A stretch of 64,000 nt of DNA from Sphingomonas sp. CBMAI 2297 (GCF_029870595.1 NZ_JAPDIR010000002.1:1-64000), one strand, 5' to 3'. Shown: positions 8,745 to 17,010, counted from the stretch's first letter. Numbers and translations are program-made. Notes: generated by a model from the letters alone, not told the origin.

Positions 8745-9014
8745 ATGACGGCCTACCGCGCCGCGCCGCCGGAGACCCTGCGCATCGTCCCCCTGGACGC
8801 GCTCACGCTGATCTATCACCGCGCCTCTGGCATCACCCATGTCGTCGACGCGCCCGTTCCCGAGATGCTCGAGGCGCTCGCCGCCGACGAACTCACCGTC
8901 GACCAGCTGCTCGCCCGTCTGGCCGAGCGCTATGACCTGCTCGACGCCGATCCCGCCGCGCTGGCCATGCGCCTCGACGAACTGGTCCAGGCAGGCCTGG
9001 TGGAGCGGCTGTGA
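8745..9014 (+). CDS. PqqD-like protein of an HPr-rel-A type system
   Basis: This small cytoplasmic protein of 89 residues has the PqqD/RRE-like winged-helix pattern: two short strands (LRIVPLDALTLIYHRASGITHVV), then a helix-turn-helix-like section ending in DELVQAGLVERL. PqqD proteins bind precursor peptides and present them to modifying enzymes. Directly downstream, with a GTGA overlap, is an HprK-like kinase and then a nucleotidyltransferase. That arrangement matches what I recall as the HPr-rel-A system. No obvious precursor peptide lies in the operon. Recognition rests on fold pattern and context. Confidence 0.75.
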   Translation: MTAYRAAPPETLRIVPLDALTLIYHRASGITHVVDAPVPEMLEALAADELTVDQLLARLAERYDLLDADPAALAMRLDELVQAGLVERL

Positions 9015-9856
9015 GGCACGCCACCCGCCTCGCCATCGGCCCCGCCGGCTTCCGCATCGGCAGCGACTGGCGGGCGCCGATCGCGCAGCTGGAGGATCTG
9101 TACCGCGACTATCCCCGGCCCGACATTCCCGACTTCAACGTCCACCTCTTCGCCGCGCGGCCCTGGCGGAAGTTCCTCCGCCCGGCGGTCCATATCGGCG
9201 GCGACTACAGCATTCCGGACGCCGCGCCGCTGCCGCTGGCCCAGGGGCTGCTCGCCGCCGAAATGGGGATGAACCTCCAGATGGCGCTCGCCCAGCGCCG
9301 CTTCCTGCTGCTGCATGCGTCCGCGGTCGAGCGGGACGGCAGGGCGGTGCTGATGACCGGCATCTCGGGCGCGGGCAAATCCACGCTCGCGGCGCTGCTG
9401 ATGGCGCGCGGCTGGCGGCTGATGGGCGACGAGTTCGTGCTGATCGACCCCGCCACCGGCCTGGCCCATGGCTTTCCCCGGCCGATCAGCCTCAAGAACC
9501 AGGCGATCGCGGTCGCCCGCGCCGCGCTGCCCGGGGGGCGGTTCGGGCCGCTGCTCGCCGGCACGCCCAAGGGCGATATCCGCCATCTCGTTCCCGATGC
9601 CCGCGCGATCGCCGCGATGGCCGTGCCCGCCGAGCCGGCCCTGCTCCTCTTCCCGCGCTTCGGCTTCGCGGCCGCCGAACGGCCGGTGCCGCCCAGCGAG
9701 GCGTTCGTCCGGCTGACCCAGGCTTCGACCAACTATGTCCACCTCGCCGAGCGCGGCTTCGAGGCGCTCACCCGGCTCGTGCAGGCCATTCCGGCGCGCG
9801 CGATCGACTATCCGGACACCGAAAGCGGCATCGCCCTGGTCGAGGCGCTGGCATGA
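9011..9856 (+). CDS. HprK-related kinase A
   Basis: This encodes 281 residues related to the catalytic half of HPr kinase/phosphorylase. The P-loop is GISGAGKST (117-125), preceded by the hallmark strand LLHASAVERDG (100-110) and followed by the GDEFVLID acidic motif (139-146). The HPr-binding N-terminal domain of true HprK is replaced by about 95 unrelated residues, so the substrate is probably not HPr. The start is GTG at 9011, overlapping the upstream stop by 4 bases. The end overlaps the next gene by 4 bases (ATGA). It would phosphorylate an unknown protein or peptide. Confidence 0.85.
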   Translation: MRHATRLAIGPAGFRIGSDWRAPIAQLEDLYRDYPRPDIPDFNVHLFAARPWRKFLRPAVHIGGDYSIPDAAPLPLAQGLLAAEMGMNLQMALAQRRFLLLHASAVERDGRAVLMTGISGAGKSTLAALLMARGWRLMGDEFVLIDPATGLAHGFPRPISLKNQAIAVARAALPGGRFGPLLAGTPKGDIRHLVPDARAIAAMAVPAEPALLLFPRFGFAAAERPVPPSEAFVRLTQASTNYVHLAERGFEALTRLVQAIPARAIDYPDTESGIALVEALA

Positions 9857-10863
9857 GCCCCGGCTGGCGCCTGGCCCATGTGCTGCGCGATCCCGGCACC
9901 GCGCTCGGCTTCTCCGCGCGGGAATGGACCGAGCTCTTCGCCGTGGCCCGCGCCGAGCAGATGGCGGGCACGCTCGCGCACCGGCTGAACGGCCTGGCGC
10001 TTCCGGCCGGGGTCCAGCGCCTGGTCGACGACGCGATCGCCTCGGCCGGGCAAGTCCGCCTGGCGGCGCTCTGGGAGGCGGAGATGGCCCGGCGGGCGCT
10101 GGCGCCGCTCGGCATGCCGGTGGTGCTGCTCAAGGGCACCGCCTTCGCCGCCGCCGGGCTCTCGCCCTCGGTGGGGCGCAACATCGGCGATCTGGACATA
10201 TTGGTCCCCCGCGGCCGGATCGGCGAGGCCGAGGCCGCCCTGCTCGCCGCCGGTTGGGAATGGGTGAAGCCCGATCCCTATGACGACGCCTATTATCGCC
10301 GCTGGATGCACGAGCTGCCCCCGCTCATCCACCGCGAGCGCGACCGGATGATCGACGTCCACCACACGATCCTGCCCCTGACGGCCAGGATCGCCCCCGA
10401 TGCCGAGGCGCTGCTGGCCGCCAGCGAGCCGCTCTGCAACGGCCTGTCCGTCCTTTCCGGCCCGGATCGCCTGCTCCATGCCGCCGCGCACCTGCTGGCG
10501 GACGGCGATCTCGCCGGCGGGATGCGCAATTTGTGGGACATCCACTGCATGTTCGCGTCCGAGGCGCCCGCCGGCCTGCCGGAGCGCGCCCGCCACCATG
10601 GCCTGGCCCGTGCGCTGGCCCGCGCCGCCCGCCTGTCGCATGCCCTGTACGGCACCGAGGTGCCCGCGGAATGGCGGGGCCTGGGCGCGCTCGATCGCCT
10701 CTACCTCCGCCGCCTCACGGCCCGGGACGGCTGGGGCCGCCAGACCCGCAGGCTCACCCGGCTGGTCTTCTATGTCCGCAGCCACTGGCTGCGCATGCCG
10801 CCCCTGTTGCTGGCCCGGCACCTCTGGACCAAATATCGCAAGGGCTATCGGCCGGTCGGCTGA
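9853..10863 (+). CDS. Nucleotidyltransferase family protein
   Basis: This encodes 336 residues resembling the NTP_transf_5 group of the nucleotidyltransferase superfamily. The core motif is VVLLKGTAFAAAG followed by GRNIGDLDILVPRG (about residues 95-125), where D-x-D would bind metal. A second acidic segment (RMIDVHHTI) lies near residue 165. The C-terminal half is helical and Arg-rich. Members of this family are found beside HprK-like kinases. The ATG overlaps the kinase stop (ATGA), so the three genes form one translationally coupled operon. The substrate is unknown. Confidence 0.8.
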   Translation: MSPGWRLAHVLRDPGTALGFSAREWTELFAVARAEQMAGTLAHRLNGLALPAGVQRLVDDAIASAGQVRLAALWEAEMARRALAPLGMPVVLLKGTAFAAAGLSPSVGRNIGDLDILVPRGRIGEAEAALLAAGWEWVKPDPYDDAYYRRWMHELPPLIHRERDRMIDVHHTILPLTARIAPDAEALLAASEPLCNGLSVLSGPDRLLHAAAHLLADGDLAGGMRNLWDIHCMFASEAPAGLPERARHHGLARALARAARLSHALYGTEVPAEWRGLGALDRLYLRRLTARDGWGRQTRRLTRLVFYVRSHWLRMPPLLLARHLWTKYRKGYRPVG

Positions 10864-10950
10864 AGGTGTTGAAACAAAAGGGGAACGAATTCTTGCCTTG
10901 CGGGATGCTCGCGGCTATCCTGCGCGGGCATTCGAGCAGGAGAGATCGCC

Positions 10951-11316
10951 ATGTTCCGCAAGGTCGCGTTCACCATGTATCCGGTCGTCGACCTCGCGCG
11001 GGCGCGCGGCTTCTACGAGGAGACGCTCGGCCTGCCGCCCAGCCGGGCGCCGGAGGGGATTCCGTGGATCGAATTCGACCTGCCGGGTGGCGGCTGCCTC
11101 GCGCTGACCAACGTCACCGGCGACAGGCCGGCATCCGATGCCGGCGGCACGATCGCCTTCGAGGTCGAGGATCTCGATGCGCTCTGCGCGGAGCTGGAAG
11201 CGAAGGGCGTCGTCTTCAAGAGCGACCTGATCCACTCGCCCGTCTGCCGCATGCGGGTGATCGCGGACAGCGAAGGCAATGCCATCCTGCTCCACCAGCT
11301 GAAGGAGCGGGACTAG
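10951..11316 (+). CDS. VOC-superfamily (glyoxalase/bleomycin resistance-like) protein
   Basis: This encodes 121 residues with the paired beta-alpha-beta-beta-beta folds of the vicinal oxygen chelate superfamily: YPVVDLARARGFYEETLGL at the start and RVIADSEGNAILLHQL at the end, the latter carrying the usual Asp-x-Glu-Gly-Asn turn. A good ribosome site (GCAGGAGAGATCGCC) precedes the ATG. These proteins are small metal-dependent enzymes or binding proteins, and the substrate cannot be told from sequence. It lies 87 bases after the nucleotidyltransferase and may be a separate transcription unit. Confidence 0.85.
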   Translation: MFRKVAFTMYPVVDLARARGFYEETLGLPPSRAPEGIPWIEFDLPGGGCLALTNVTGDRPASDAGGTIAFEVEDLDALCAELEAKGVVFKSDLIHSPVCRMRVIADSEGNAILLHQLKERD

Positions 11317-11326
11317 TTCTGCCGGC

Positions 11327-11352
11327 GTCGTTCCCGCGCAGGCGGGAATGAC
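11327..11352. terminator. Palindromic hairpin between convergent genes
   Basis: GTCGTTCCCGC-gcag-GCGGGAATGAC forms an 11-base stem with one mismatch between the convergent VOC gene and gph. It belongs to the same family as the GTCATCCCCGC repeats elsewhere. It can act as a hairpin for transcripts from either side, although it lacks a clear T-run. Confidence 0.5.
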
Positions 11353-11361
11353 GGTTGAAGG

Positions 11362-12048
11362 TCAGGCCGGAAGCGCGACTCCCAGCCGCTCCAGCGCCGG
11401 CATCAGCTGGGCATAGCTGTCGATCACCGCGTCGGCGCCGAGTTCCTCCACCGGCTGGGAGAGGAAGCCGAAGCTGACGGCGATGCTCGGCACCCCGGCA
11501 TTCCTCGCGGCCAGCGTGTCGAAGATCGAATCGCCGACGAATGCCGCGCGACCGCCGCCGCAGCGCCGGATCATCTCGCGGATGGGCAGGGCGGACGGCT
11601 TGGCGTTGCCGCTGCCCATCGTGTCGCCGCCGATGATCGTGGCGAACCGCGCGCGCAGCCCCAGCTCCCCGATCAGCTTCACCGCCAGATCCTCGCGCTT
11701 GTTGGTCACGATCGCCAGCGTCGCGCCGCGGGCCGCCAGCGCGTCCAGCGCCTCGATCATGCCCGGAAAGGGGCGCGAATGGTCGGTGAGATGGTCGCGA
11801 TACCAGTCGAGCAGCGCCGGGAGGAGCCAGGCCATCTCGGCTTCGTCACAACCGCCCGACGCTTCCAGCGCCTGCTCCAGCATGTGCTTGCCGCCGCGCC
11901 CCACCATCGTCATCACCGCCGCCTTGTCGAGCAGCGGCCGCCCGGCCAGGCCAAGCGCATGGTTGGTGGCGCCCAGCAGGTCCATGCTGGTGTCGATCAG
12001 GGTGCCGTCCAGGTCGAAGCCGACGATGTCGAAGGGGAAATCAGCCAT
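11362..12048 (-). CDS. gph: Phosphoglycolate phosphatase-type HAD hydrolase
   Basis: This HAD-superfamily phosphatase has 228 residues. Motif I is DIVGFDLDGTLIDT with nucleophile D12 and D14. Motif II is the LAIVTNKRED threonine. Motif III/IV includes KPSALPIREMIRRCGGG followed by AAFVGDSIFDTLAARNAG. The cap between residues 20 and 100 is helical, as in Gph, which removes phosphate from 2-phosphoglycolate. The start MADFPFDIVG at 12048 is chosen because the longer open frame runs through the palindromic repeat upstream. PGP versus another HAD phosphatase is a family-level call. Confidence 0.85.
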   Translation of the reverse strand: MADFPFDIVGFDLDGTLIDTSMDLLGATNHALGLAGRPLLDKAAVMTMVGRGGKHMLEQALEASGGCDEAEMAWLLPALLDWYRDHLTDHSRPFPGMIEALDALAARGATLAIVTNKREDLAVKLIGELGLRARFATIIGGDTMGSGNAKPSALPIREMIRRCGGGRAAFVGDSIFDTLAARNAGVPSIAVSFGFLSQPVEELGADAVIDSYAQLMPALERLGVALPA

Positions 12049-12107
12049 CGCGGTGCTGCCTGCCAGCGGGGCTATGGAATTGGCAAGTGTAACGTGGCAG
12101 GGGACGC

Positions 12108-12378
12108 AGGGTGTGTACCCGGTCCCCGCAACCGCCGTGACGGAGCGGATTTTGGCGCAAGGGTAGGAGCGAGGAGGGAGCGATGCCTTTGCATCGTGAC
12201 CGACGAGCGACGCCGCCATGCGCCAAAATCCGCCCGCCCCGAAGGGGTCGCCCTGGGAAGGCCGCCGGACGGCGTCAGGATCGCTTGTGCGTAGCGCCGC
12301 TACGCGACTGCGCGACCTTCCTTGCCGGCGGCCTTCCCAGGGCGATCACGGCCGTTGCGGGGACCGGGTACACACCCT
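12108..12378. repeat. Nested palindromic element (outer stem plus two complex hairpins)
   Basis: Outer arms 12108-12140 and 12346-12378 are inverted repeats matching in 32 of 33 bases, with the first 25 perfect (AGGGTGTGTACCCGGTCCCC...). Inside lie two further long hairpins. Hairpin A has perfect 15-base arms at 12145-12159 and 12219-12233 (GCGGATTTTGGCGCA), with a small CGATGC-CTTT-GCATCG hairpin at 12181-12196. Hairpin B has perfect 20-base arms at 12249-12268 and 12325-12344, with GCGTAGC-gcc-GCTACGC at 12289-12305. The whole would fold as a three-way junction. It fills the gap between divergent gph and glmU and ends 12 bases before the glmU start. No protein is encoded. Confidence 0.85.
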
Positions 12379-12390
12379 AACGGAGGACAA

Positions 12391-13749
12391 ATGACCGCAC
12401 CGATCGCAGCAATCATCCTCGCGGCCGGCAAGGGCACGCGGATGAAGTCGGACACCCACAAGGTGCTCCATCCCATTGCCGGGCGGCCGATGCTGCTCCA
12501 CCTGATCGACAGCGTGAAGGCGCTCGGCGCGGAGCGCGAGGTGGTGGTGGTCGGCGCAGGCCGCGAGCAGGTCGAGGCGGCGGTCCATCCGCTTGGCGTC
12601 GAGACCGTGGAACAGGCCGAGCAGCTCGGCACCGGCCATGCCGTGCGCATGGCGGAGGGCGCGCTGGCCGGCTTCCAGGGCGACGTGCTGATCCTCTATG
12701 GCGACGTGCCGCTCGTCACGACCGGGACGATGCGCCGGATGATCGAGGCGCTCCACGGCGATGGCGGCCCCAGCGTGGTGGTGCTCGGCTTCCGGCCCGC
12801 CGATCCCGGCGCCTATGGCCGGGTGATCGTCGGCCCCGACGGCCGGCTCGACAAGATCGTCGAGTATAAGGACGCCACGCCCGAGGAGCGGGCAGTGACG
12901 CTGTGCAATTCCGGCCTGATGGCGGTGCGCTCGTCCGATCTGTTCCGCCTGCTCGCCCGGTTGGGCAACGACAATGCGGCGGGCGAATATTACCTCACCG
13001 ATCTGGTCGAGCTGGCCCGCCAGGACGGCCGGTTCTCGGTGGGCATCGAAACCGACGCGATCGAGGTGGCGGGAGTGAACAGCCGTGGCGAACTCGCCCT
13101 GCTCGAGCAGGAATGGCAGCAGCGCCGCCGCGCCCGCGCGATGGTCGAGGGTGCCACCCTGGTCGCGCCGGAGACGGTGTGGTTCGCCTATGACACCCAG
13201 GTCGGCCGTGACGTCACGATCGAGCCGCACGTGGTGTTCGGCCCCGGCGTCGCGGTGGCGGACCGCGTCGCCATCCATGCCTTCAGCCATATCGAGGGCG
13301 CCGAGATCCTGTCCGGCGCCGATATCGGGCCCTATGCCCGTCTGCGCCCCGGCGCGCGGATCGAGCAGGGCGCCAAGGTCGGCAATTTCGTCGAGATCAA
13401 GAAGGCAGTGATCGGCCCCGGCGCCAAGGCGAACCATCTGAGCTATATCGGCGATGCCACGGTAGGGGCCGGGGCGAATATCGGCGCCGGCACCATCACC
13501 TGCAATTATGACGGATTTTTAAAGTACCGGACAGTGATCGGAAACGGCGCCTTTGTAGGTAGCAACAGCGCCCTGGTCGCGCCCGTCACCATCGGCGACG
13601 GCGCGATCGTGGGGGCCGGTTCGGTGGTGACTCGCGACGTGGAAGGCGATGCGCTCGGGATCACCCGGGCCGAGCAGCAGGTGAAGCCGGGCTGGGCGCG
13701 GAAATTCCGCGAGGCAATGAAGGCGAAGAAGGAGGCGGCGAAGAAGTGA
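12391..13749 (+). CDS. glmU: Bifunctional UDP-GlcNAc pyrophosphorylase / glucosamine-1-P acetyltransferase
   Basis: This encodes 452 residues. The N-terminal uridylyltransferase domain starts with LAAGKGTRMKS (from residue 10) and contains the metal/uridine region YGDVPLVT. The C-terminal half is a left-handed beta-helix of hexapeptide repeats (for example GPYARLRPGARIEQGAKVGN) that carries the acetyl-CoA site (GAGTITCNYDG). The enzyme makes UDP-GlcNAc from glucosamine-1-phosphate for peptidoglycan and lipopolysaccharide. The ATG follows GGAGGACAA, and an upstream in-frame extension runs through the palindromic element and is rejected. The stop overlaps the next gene (TGATG). Confidence 0.97.
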   Translation: MTAPIAAIILAAGKGTRMKSDTHKVLHPIAGRPMLLHLIDSVKALGAEREVVVVGAGREQVEAAVHPLGVETVEQAEQLGTGHAVRMAEGALAGFQGDVLILYGDVPLVTTGTMRRMIEALHGDGGPSVVVLGFRPADPGAYGRVIVGPDGRLDKIVEYKDATPEERAVTLCNSGLMAVRSSDLFRLLARLGNDNAAGEYYLTDLVELARQDGRFSVGIETDAIEVAGVNSRGELALLEQEWQQRRRARAMVEGATLVAPETVWFAYDTQVGRDVTIEPHVVFGPGVAVADRVAIHAFSHIEGAEILSGADIGPYARLRPGARIEQGAKVGNFVEIKKAVIGPGAKANHLSYIGDATVGAGANIGAGTITCNYDGFLKYRTVIGNGAFVGSNSALVAPVTIGDGAIVGAGSVVTRDVEGDALGITRAEQQVKPGWARKFREAMKAKKEAAKK

Positions 13750-14156
13750 TGCGTATGCGAACCCTGTTCTCGATGCTTGCATTGACCGTCGCCGCGCCCG
13801 TCGTCGCGCAGACCGCCGCGCCGATGAGCCCCGGCCAGGCGATCGAGGCCGTGGCGGCCTCGAAGACCGGAGAGGTCGAGGGCGTGTTCGAGTTCGTCGT
13901 CGCCTCGGCCGGCGCGGGCGGCTTCAGCGTCTATCTGAACTCGGCGGCCAATTATCGCGACGCGGGCAACCTCACCATCGAGCTGCATTCGGCGGCGATC
14001 GCCGCGCTGAAGCAGAAGCTCGGCGGCTATCCCGAGGACGTGCTCACCGGCAAGCGGGTGCGCGTGAAGGGCATTGCCCGCCGCGTGCCGGTCGGCTCGC
14101 ATTTCCAGACGCGCATCGCGGTCGATAGCGTCGCCCAGATCGAAATCCTCGGCTGA
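13749..14156 (+). CDS. Exported protein of unknown function between glmU and glmS
   Basis: This encodes 135 residues. A signal peptide (MRMRTLFSMLALTVAAPVVAQ) directs it to the periplasm. The mature part has alternating strands and one helix (SAAIAALKQKLGG), then GKRVRVKGIARRVP and AVDSVAQIEIL. This layout suggests a small OB-fold-like beta barrel, a guess from pattern only. The ATG at 13749 shares its first base with the glmU stop, and glmS begins 31 bases later. It is therefore probably translated from the same mRNA as the two UDP-GlcNAc enzymes. Confidence 0.75.
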   Translation: MRMRTLFSMLALTVAAPVVAQTAAPMSPGQAIEAVAASKTGEVEGVFEFVVASAGAGGFSVYLNSAANYRDAGNLTIELHSAAIAALKQKLGGYPEDVLTGKRVRVKGIARRVPVGSHFQTRIAVDSVAQIEILG

Positions 14157-14187
14157 TCGCCGGGCCCAGAGCAGGAACACCCAGAGC

Positions 14188-16011
14188 ATGTGCGGAATCG
14201 TCGGAATCGTCGGCAAGGAGGAAGTCGCGGAGCGGCTGTTCGACGGTCTCAAGCGCCTCGAATATCGCGGATACGATTCGGCCGGCATCGCCACGGACGT
14301 GGACGGCCGGATCGAGCGGCGCCGCGCCTCGGGCAAGCTGGTCAATCTCGGCAAGGAACTCGCGGCCAATCCGCTGCCCGGCACCACCGGCATCGCGCAC
14401 ACCCGCTGGGCGACGCATGGCGGCCCGACCACGAACAACGCCCACCCGCACGCGACCGGCGAGCTGGCGCTGGTCCACAACGGCATCATCGAGAATTTCA
14501 AGCCGCTGCGCGACGAGCTGATCGCCCGCGGCCGCAAGTTCGAGAGCGAGACCGACACCGAAGTCGTTGCGCATCTCGTCAGCGAGAAGGTCGAGGCTGG
14601 CATGGCTCCCGCCGAGGCAGTCGCCGAAGTGCTGCCGCGCCTCCACGGCGCCTTCGCGCTCGCCATCCTGTTCCGCCAGCATCCGGACCTGCTGATCGGC
14701 GCGCGCCTCGGTTCGCCGCTGGTCGTCGGTTATGGCGACGGCGAGACCTATCTCGGCTCGGACGCGCTGGCGCTCGCCCCGCTCACGCAGCGCATCGCCT
14801 ATCTCGACGAGGGCGACTGGGTCGTCATCACCCATGACGGCGCCCAGATCTTCGACCGGGACAATAATCCCGTCGAGCGGCCGATCACCATCTCGGGCGT
14901 CACCGGCGATCTCGTCTCCAAGGGCAACCACCGGCACTATATGCTCAAGGAGATCTACGAGCAGCCGATCGTCGTCGCCCAGACGCTGCGCGCCTATCTC
15001 CAGCGGATGGAGGAGCGGGTCACGCTGCCGATCCCCGATTTCGACCTGTCGGCGATCAAGCGCGTCACCATCGTCGCCTGCGGCACCAGCTTCTATGCCG
15101 GCATGGTCGCCAAATACTGGTTCGAGCAGTTCGCCCGCGTGCCGGTCGACCTCGATGTGGCGAGCGAGTTCCGTTACCGCGCGCCGGTGATGGAAGAGGG
15201 CGGGCTGATGATCGTGATCAGCCAGTCGGGCGAGACGGCGGACACGCTCGCGGCGCTGCGCCATGCTCGCGCCGAGGGCCAGACGATCGCCGCGGTGGTC
15301 AATGTCCCCACCAGCTCGATGGCGCGCGAGGCGGATCTGCTGCTGCCGACGCATGCCGGGCCGGAGATCGGCGTCGCCTCGACCAAGGCCTTTACCTGCC
15401 AGCTCGCGGTGCTCGCCGCGCTCGCCGCCAATCTCGCGAAGGCGAAGGGCAAGCTCACCGAGGCCGAGGAGAAGGCGATCGTCAAGCACCTCGCCGAAGC
15501 GCCGGCCGCGCTCAACGGCGCGCTCGCCTATGACGAGGCGATCCAGGCGATGGCCGGCATCGTCGCGGCGGCGCGCGACGTGCTCTATCTGGGGCGCGGC
15601 ACCGATTATCCGCTGGCGCTCGAGGGTGCGCTGAAGCTCAAGGAAATCAGCTATATCCATGCCGAGGGCTATGCCGCCGGCGAGATGAAGCACGGCCCGA
15701 TCGCGCTGATCGACGATGCCGTGCCGGTGATCGTGATCGCCCCCTCGGGTCCGCTCTTCGAGAAGACCGTGTCGAACATGCAGGAAGTGCAGGCGCGCGG
15801 CGGCAAGGTGATCCTGATCTCGGACTATGACGGCATCGAAGCGGCGGGCGAGGGCACGGTGGCGACGATCACGATGCCCAAGGTCCATCCGCTGATCGCG
15901 CCGCTCGTCTATGCGGTGCCGGTGCAGCTGCTCGCCTATCATGTGGCGGTGGCCAAGGGCACGGATGTCGATCAGCCGCGCAACCTGGCGAAGTCGGTCA
16001 CTGTCGAATAG
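14188..16011 (+). CDS. glmS: Glutamine--fructose-6-phosphate aminotransferase (isomerizing)
   Basis: This encodes 607 residues, the normal length for GlmS. The sequence begins MCGIVGIVG, so Cys2 becomes the N-terminal nucleophile of the glutamine amidotransferase domain (about 1-230). Two SIS sugar-isomerase domains follow (about 280-420 and 450-600), with CGTSFYAG, SQSGETADT and the C-terminal DQPRNLAKSVTVE signature. It makes glucosamine-6-phosphate, the entry step to UDP-GlcNAc, and is the metabolic partner of glmU two genes upstream. No GlmS ribozyme is expected or seen. The short 31-base gap carries GAGCAGGAAC as ribosome site region. Confidence 0.97.
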   Translation: MCGIVGIVGKEEVAERLFDGLKRLEYRGYDSAGIATDVDGRIERRRASGKLVNLGKELAANPLPGTTGIAHTRWATHGGPTTNNAHPHATGELALVHNGIIENFKPLRDELIARGRKFESETDTEVVAHLVSEKVEAGMAPAEAVAEVLPRLHGAFALAILFRQHPDLLIGARLGSPLVVGYGDGETYLGSDALALAPLTQRIAYLDEGDWVVITHDGAQIFDRDNNPVERPITISGVTGDLVSKGNHRHYMLKEIYEQPIVVAQTLRAYLQRMEERVTLPIPDFDLSAIKRVTIVACGTSFYAGMVAKYWFEQFARVPVDLDVASEFRYRAPVMEEGGLMIVISQSGETADTLAALRHARAEGQTIAAVVNVPTSSMAREADLLLPTHAGPEIGVASTKAFTCQLAVLAALAANLAKAKGKLTEAEEKAIVKHLAEAPAALNGALAYDEAIQAMAGIVAAARDVLYLGRGTDYPLALEGALKLKEISYIHAEGYAAGEMKHGPIALIDDAVPVIVIAPSGPLFEKTVSNMQEVQARGGKVILISDYDGIEAAGEGTVATITMPKVHPLIAPLVYAVPVQLLAYHVAVAKGTDVDQPRNLAKSVTVE

Positions 16012-16017
16012 ACGGCT

Positions 16018-16566
16018 TCAGGGCCGCCAGAACATGGCGACATGGGTGCCGGCGACCTCGCCGGCATCGGCAAAGCCCAGCCGCCGGTAGAGTGCATGCG
16101 CGCGCGTATTCGTGCGGGCGACGCTCAGGCGCAGGCCGGCGGCGCCTGCATCGCGCGCGGCGCCTTGCAGCCAGCCGATCAGCGCGCTGCCGATCCCGCC
16201 GGCCTGGGCCCTTGCGTCGAGCAGGATGTCGATCAGCACCCATTCCGGGCCGCCGCGATCGAAGTAGAAGCGGCCGATCGGCGCGTCCCGGCGGGTCACC
16301 AGCCGGAAATCGCCCTTGCGATGGTGCTTCACGAAATGCGCGTGCTGGAGCGCGAACTGCTCGTCGAGAAAGTCGCGCTTCTGCGCGGGGGACCAGGGCG
16401 CGAGGAGCAGCTCGGCCATGCGCGAGGCGGCATGCAGATCGGCGAGCAGCGGCAGGTCGGCCGCGCGTGCGGGCGGTAGCGCCATGTCCAGCATGCGCAG
16501 CGCCTCCGGCAGCATCGGCAGCGGTCGCGGGGTGGGGAAGGCTAGCATGCGATCGGCCTTTAGCAT
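16018..16566 (-). CDS. GNAT-family N-acetyltransferase
   Basis: This is up to 182 residues. The GNAT core is visible: a first strand/helix ARAADLPLLADLHAASR, then WVLIDILLDARAQAGGIGSALIGWL, which holds the acetyl-CoA pyrophosphate loop in the form Q-A-G-G-I-G-S-A, and a final TNTRAHALYRRLGF. The likely substrate is an amino group on a small molecule or protein and is unknown. The start is uncertain. Met codons at residues 1, 7, 18, 25 and 28 are all possible, with residue 28 (16485) placing the start directly before the domain. It converges on glmS with a 6-base gap. Confidence 0.8.
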   Translation of the reverse strand: MLKADRMLAFPTPRPLPMLPEALRMLDMALPPARAADLPLLADLHAASRMAELLLAPWSPAQKRDFLDEQFALQHAHFVKHHRKGDFRLVTRRDAPIGRFYFDRGGPEWVLIDILLDARAQAGGIGSALIGWLQGAARDAGAAGLRLSVARTNTRAHALYRRLGFADAGEVAGTHVAMFWRP

Positions 16567-16691
16567 GGCATGGTATCGGCTTTTGCCCCGAAATGGCGTG
16601 GACCGGCTTCACGCGCCGCCGCGGACCCGGCAGGATAGGTTTTTAATAGCCGAAGCGGTCATTCGTTCGGCGGGAGGGGGAAGACTATCCT

Positions 16692-16982
16692 ATGAGAATG
16701 CTGGCACCGGAAGATTTCGAGCCCTGGGTCGGTCGCAAGGTCCGCCTCAGCACCCTGCCCAACCCGGTGGAGATCACGCTGGCTCGCATCGAGCGCAGGC
16801 CGGCCCTGATCGGCATCGACACGCGCGTGCCCTTCTCGCTCTTCTTCGAAGCGCCGCTTGAGGTCTATCTCATGGATGCCTCGTACGAGATGGATTGCGG
16901 CAAGGGCGGCCCGCACGAAATCCTGATCAGCCAGCTGGTCCCTTCGGCCACCACGCGCCACTATCAGGCGGTCTTTTCTTGA
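16692..16982 (+). CDS. DUF6916-like small protein
   Basis: This encodes 96 residues, a beta-rich cytoplasmic protein that starts MRMLAPEDFEPWVGRKVRL and ends TRHYQAVFS. The pattern of an F-E-P-W-V-G-like start, a central PFSLFFEAPLEVYL and a terminal Y-x-A-V-F matches the family I know as DUF6916, often found beside phage-tail-collar proteins. Such a protein lies convergently at 17077. No enzymatic motif is visible. It may assist assembly or modification of the collar protein, which is inference. Confidence 0.7.
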   Translation: MRMLAPEDFEPWVGRKVRLSTLPNPVEITLARIERRPALIGIDTRVPFSLFFEAPLEVYLMDASYEMDCGKGGPHEILISQLVPSATTRHYQAVFS

Positions 16983-16987
16983 CCGGC

Positions 16988-17010
16988 GGGCCGGGTTCGT
17001 GACCTGGCCC
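16988..17010. terminator. Stem-loop between convergent genes
   Basis: GGGCCGGGT-tcgtg-ACCTGGCCC pairs over 9 positions, one of them G-T. It lies six bases after the DUF6916-like stop and between convergent genes. No T-run follows, so termination strength is uncertain. Confidence 0.35.

Noticed and set aside
12041..12380. Short open frames inside the 12108-12378 element
   Set aside because: They are products of the inverted repeats and extend gph or glmU upstream without a ribosome site or family match.
14157..14187. glmS ribozyme or riboswitch
   Set aside because: The leader is only 31 bases, too short for the known GlmS ribozyme, and no such fold is seen.
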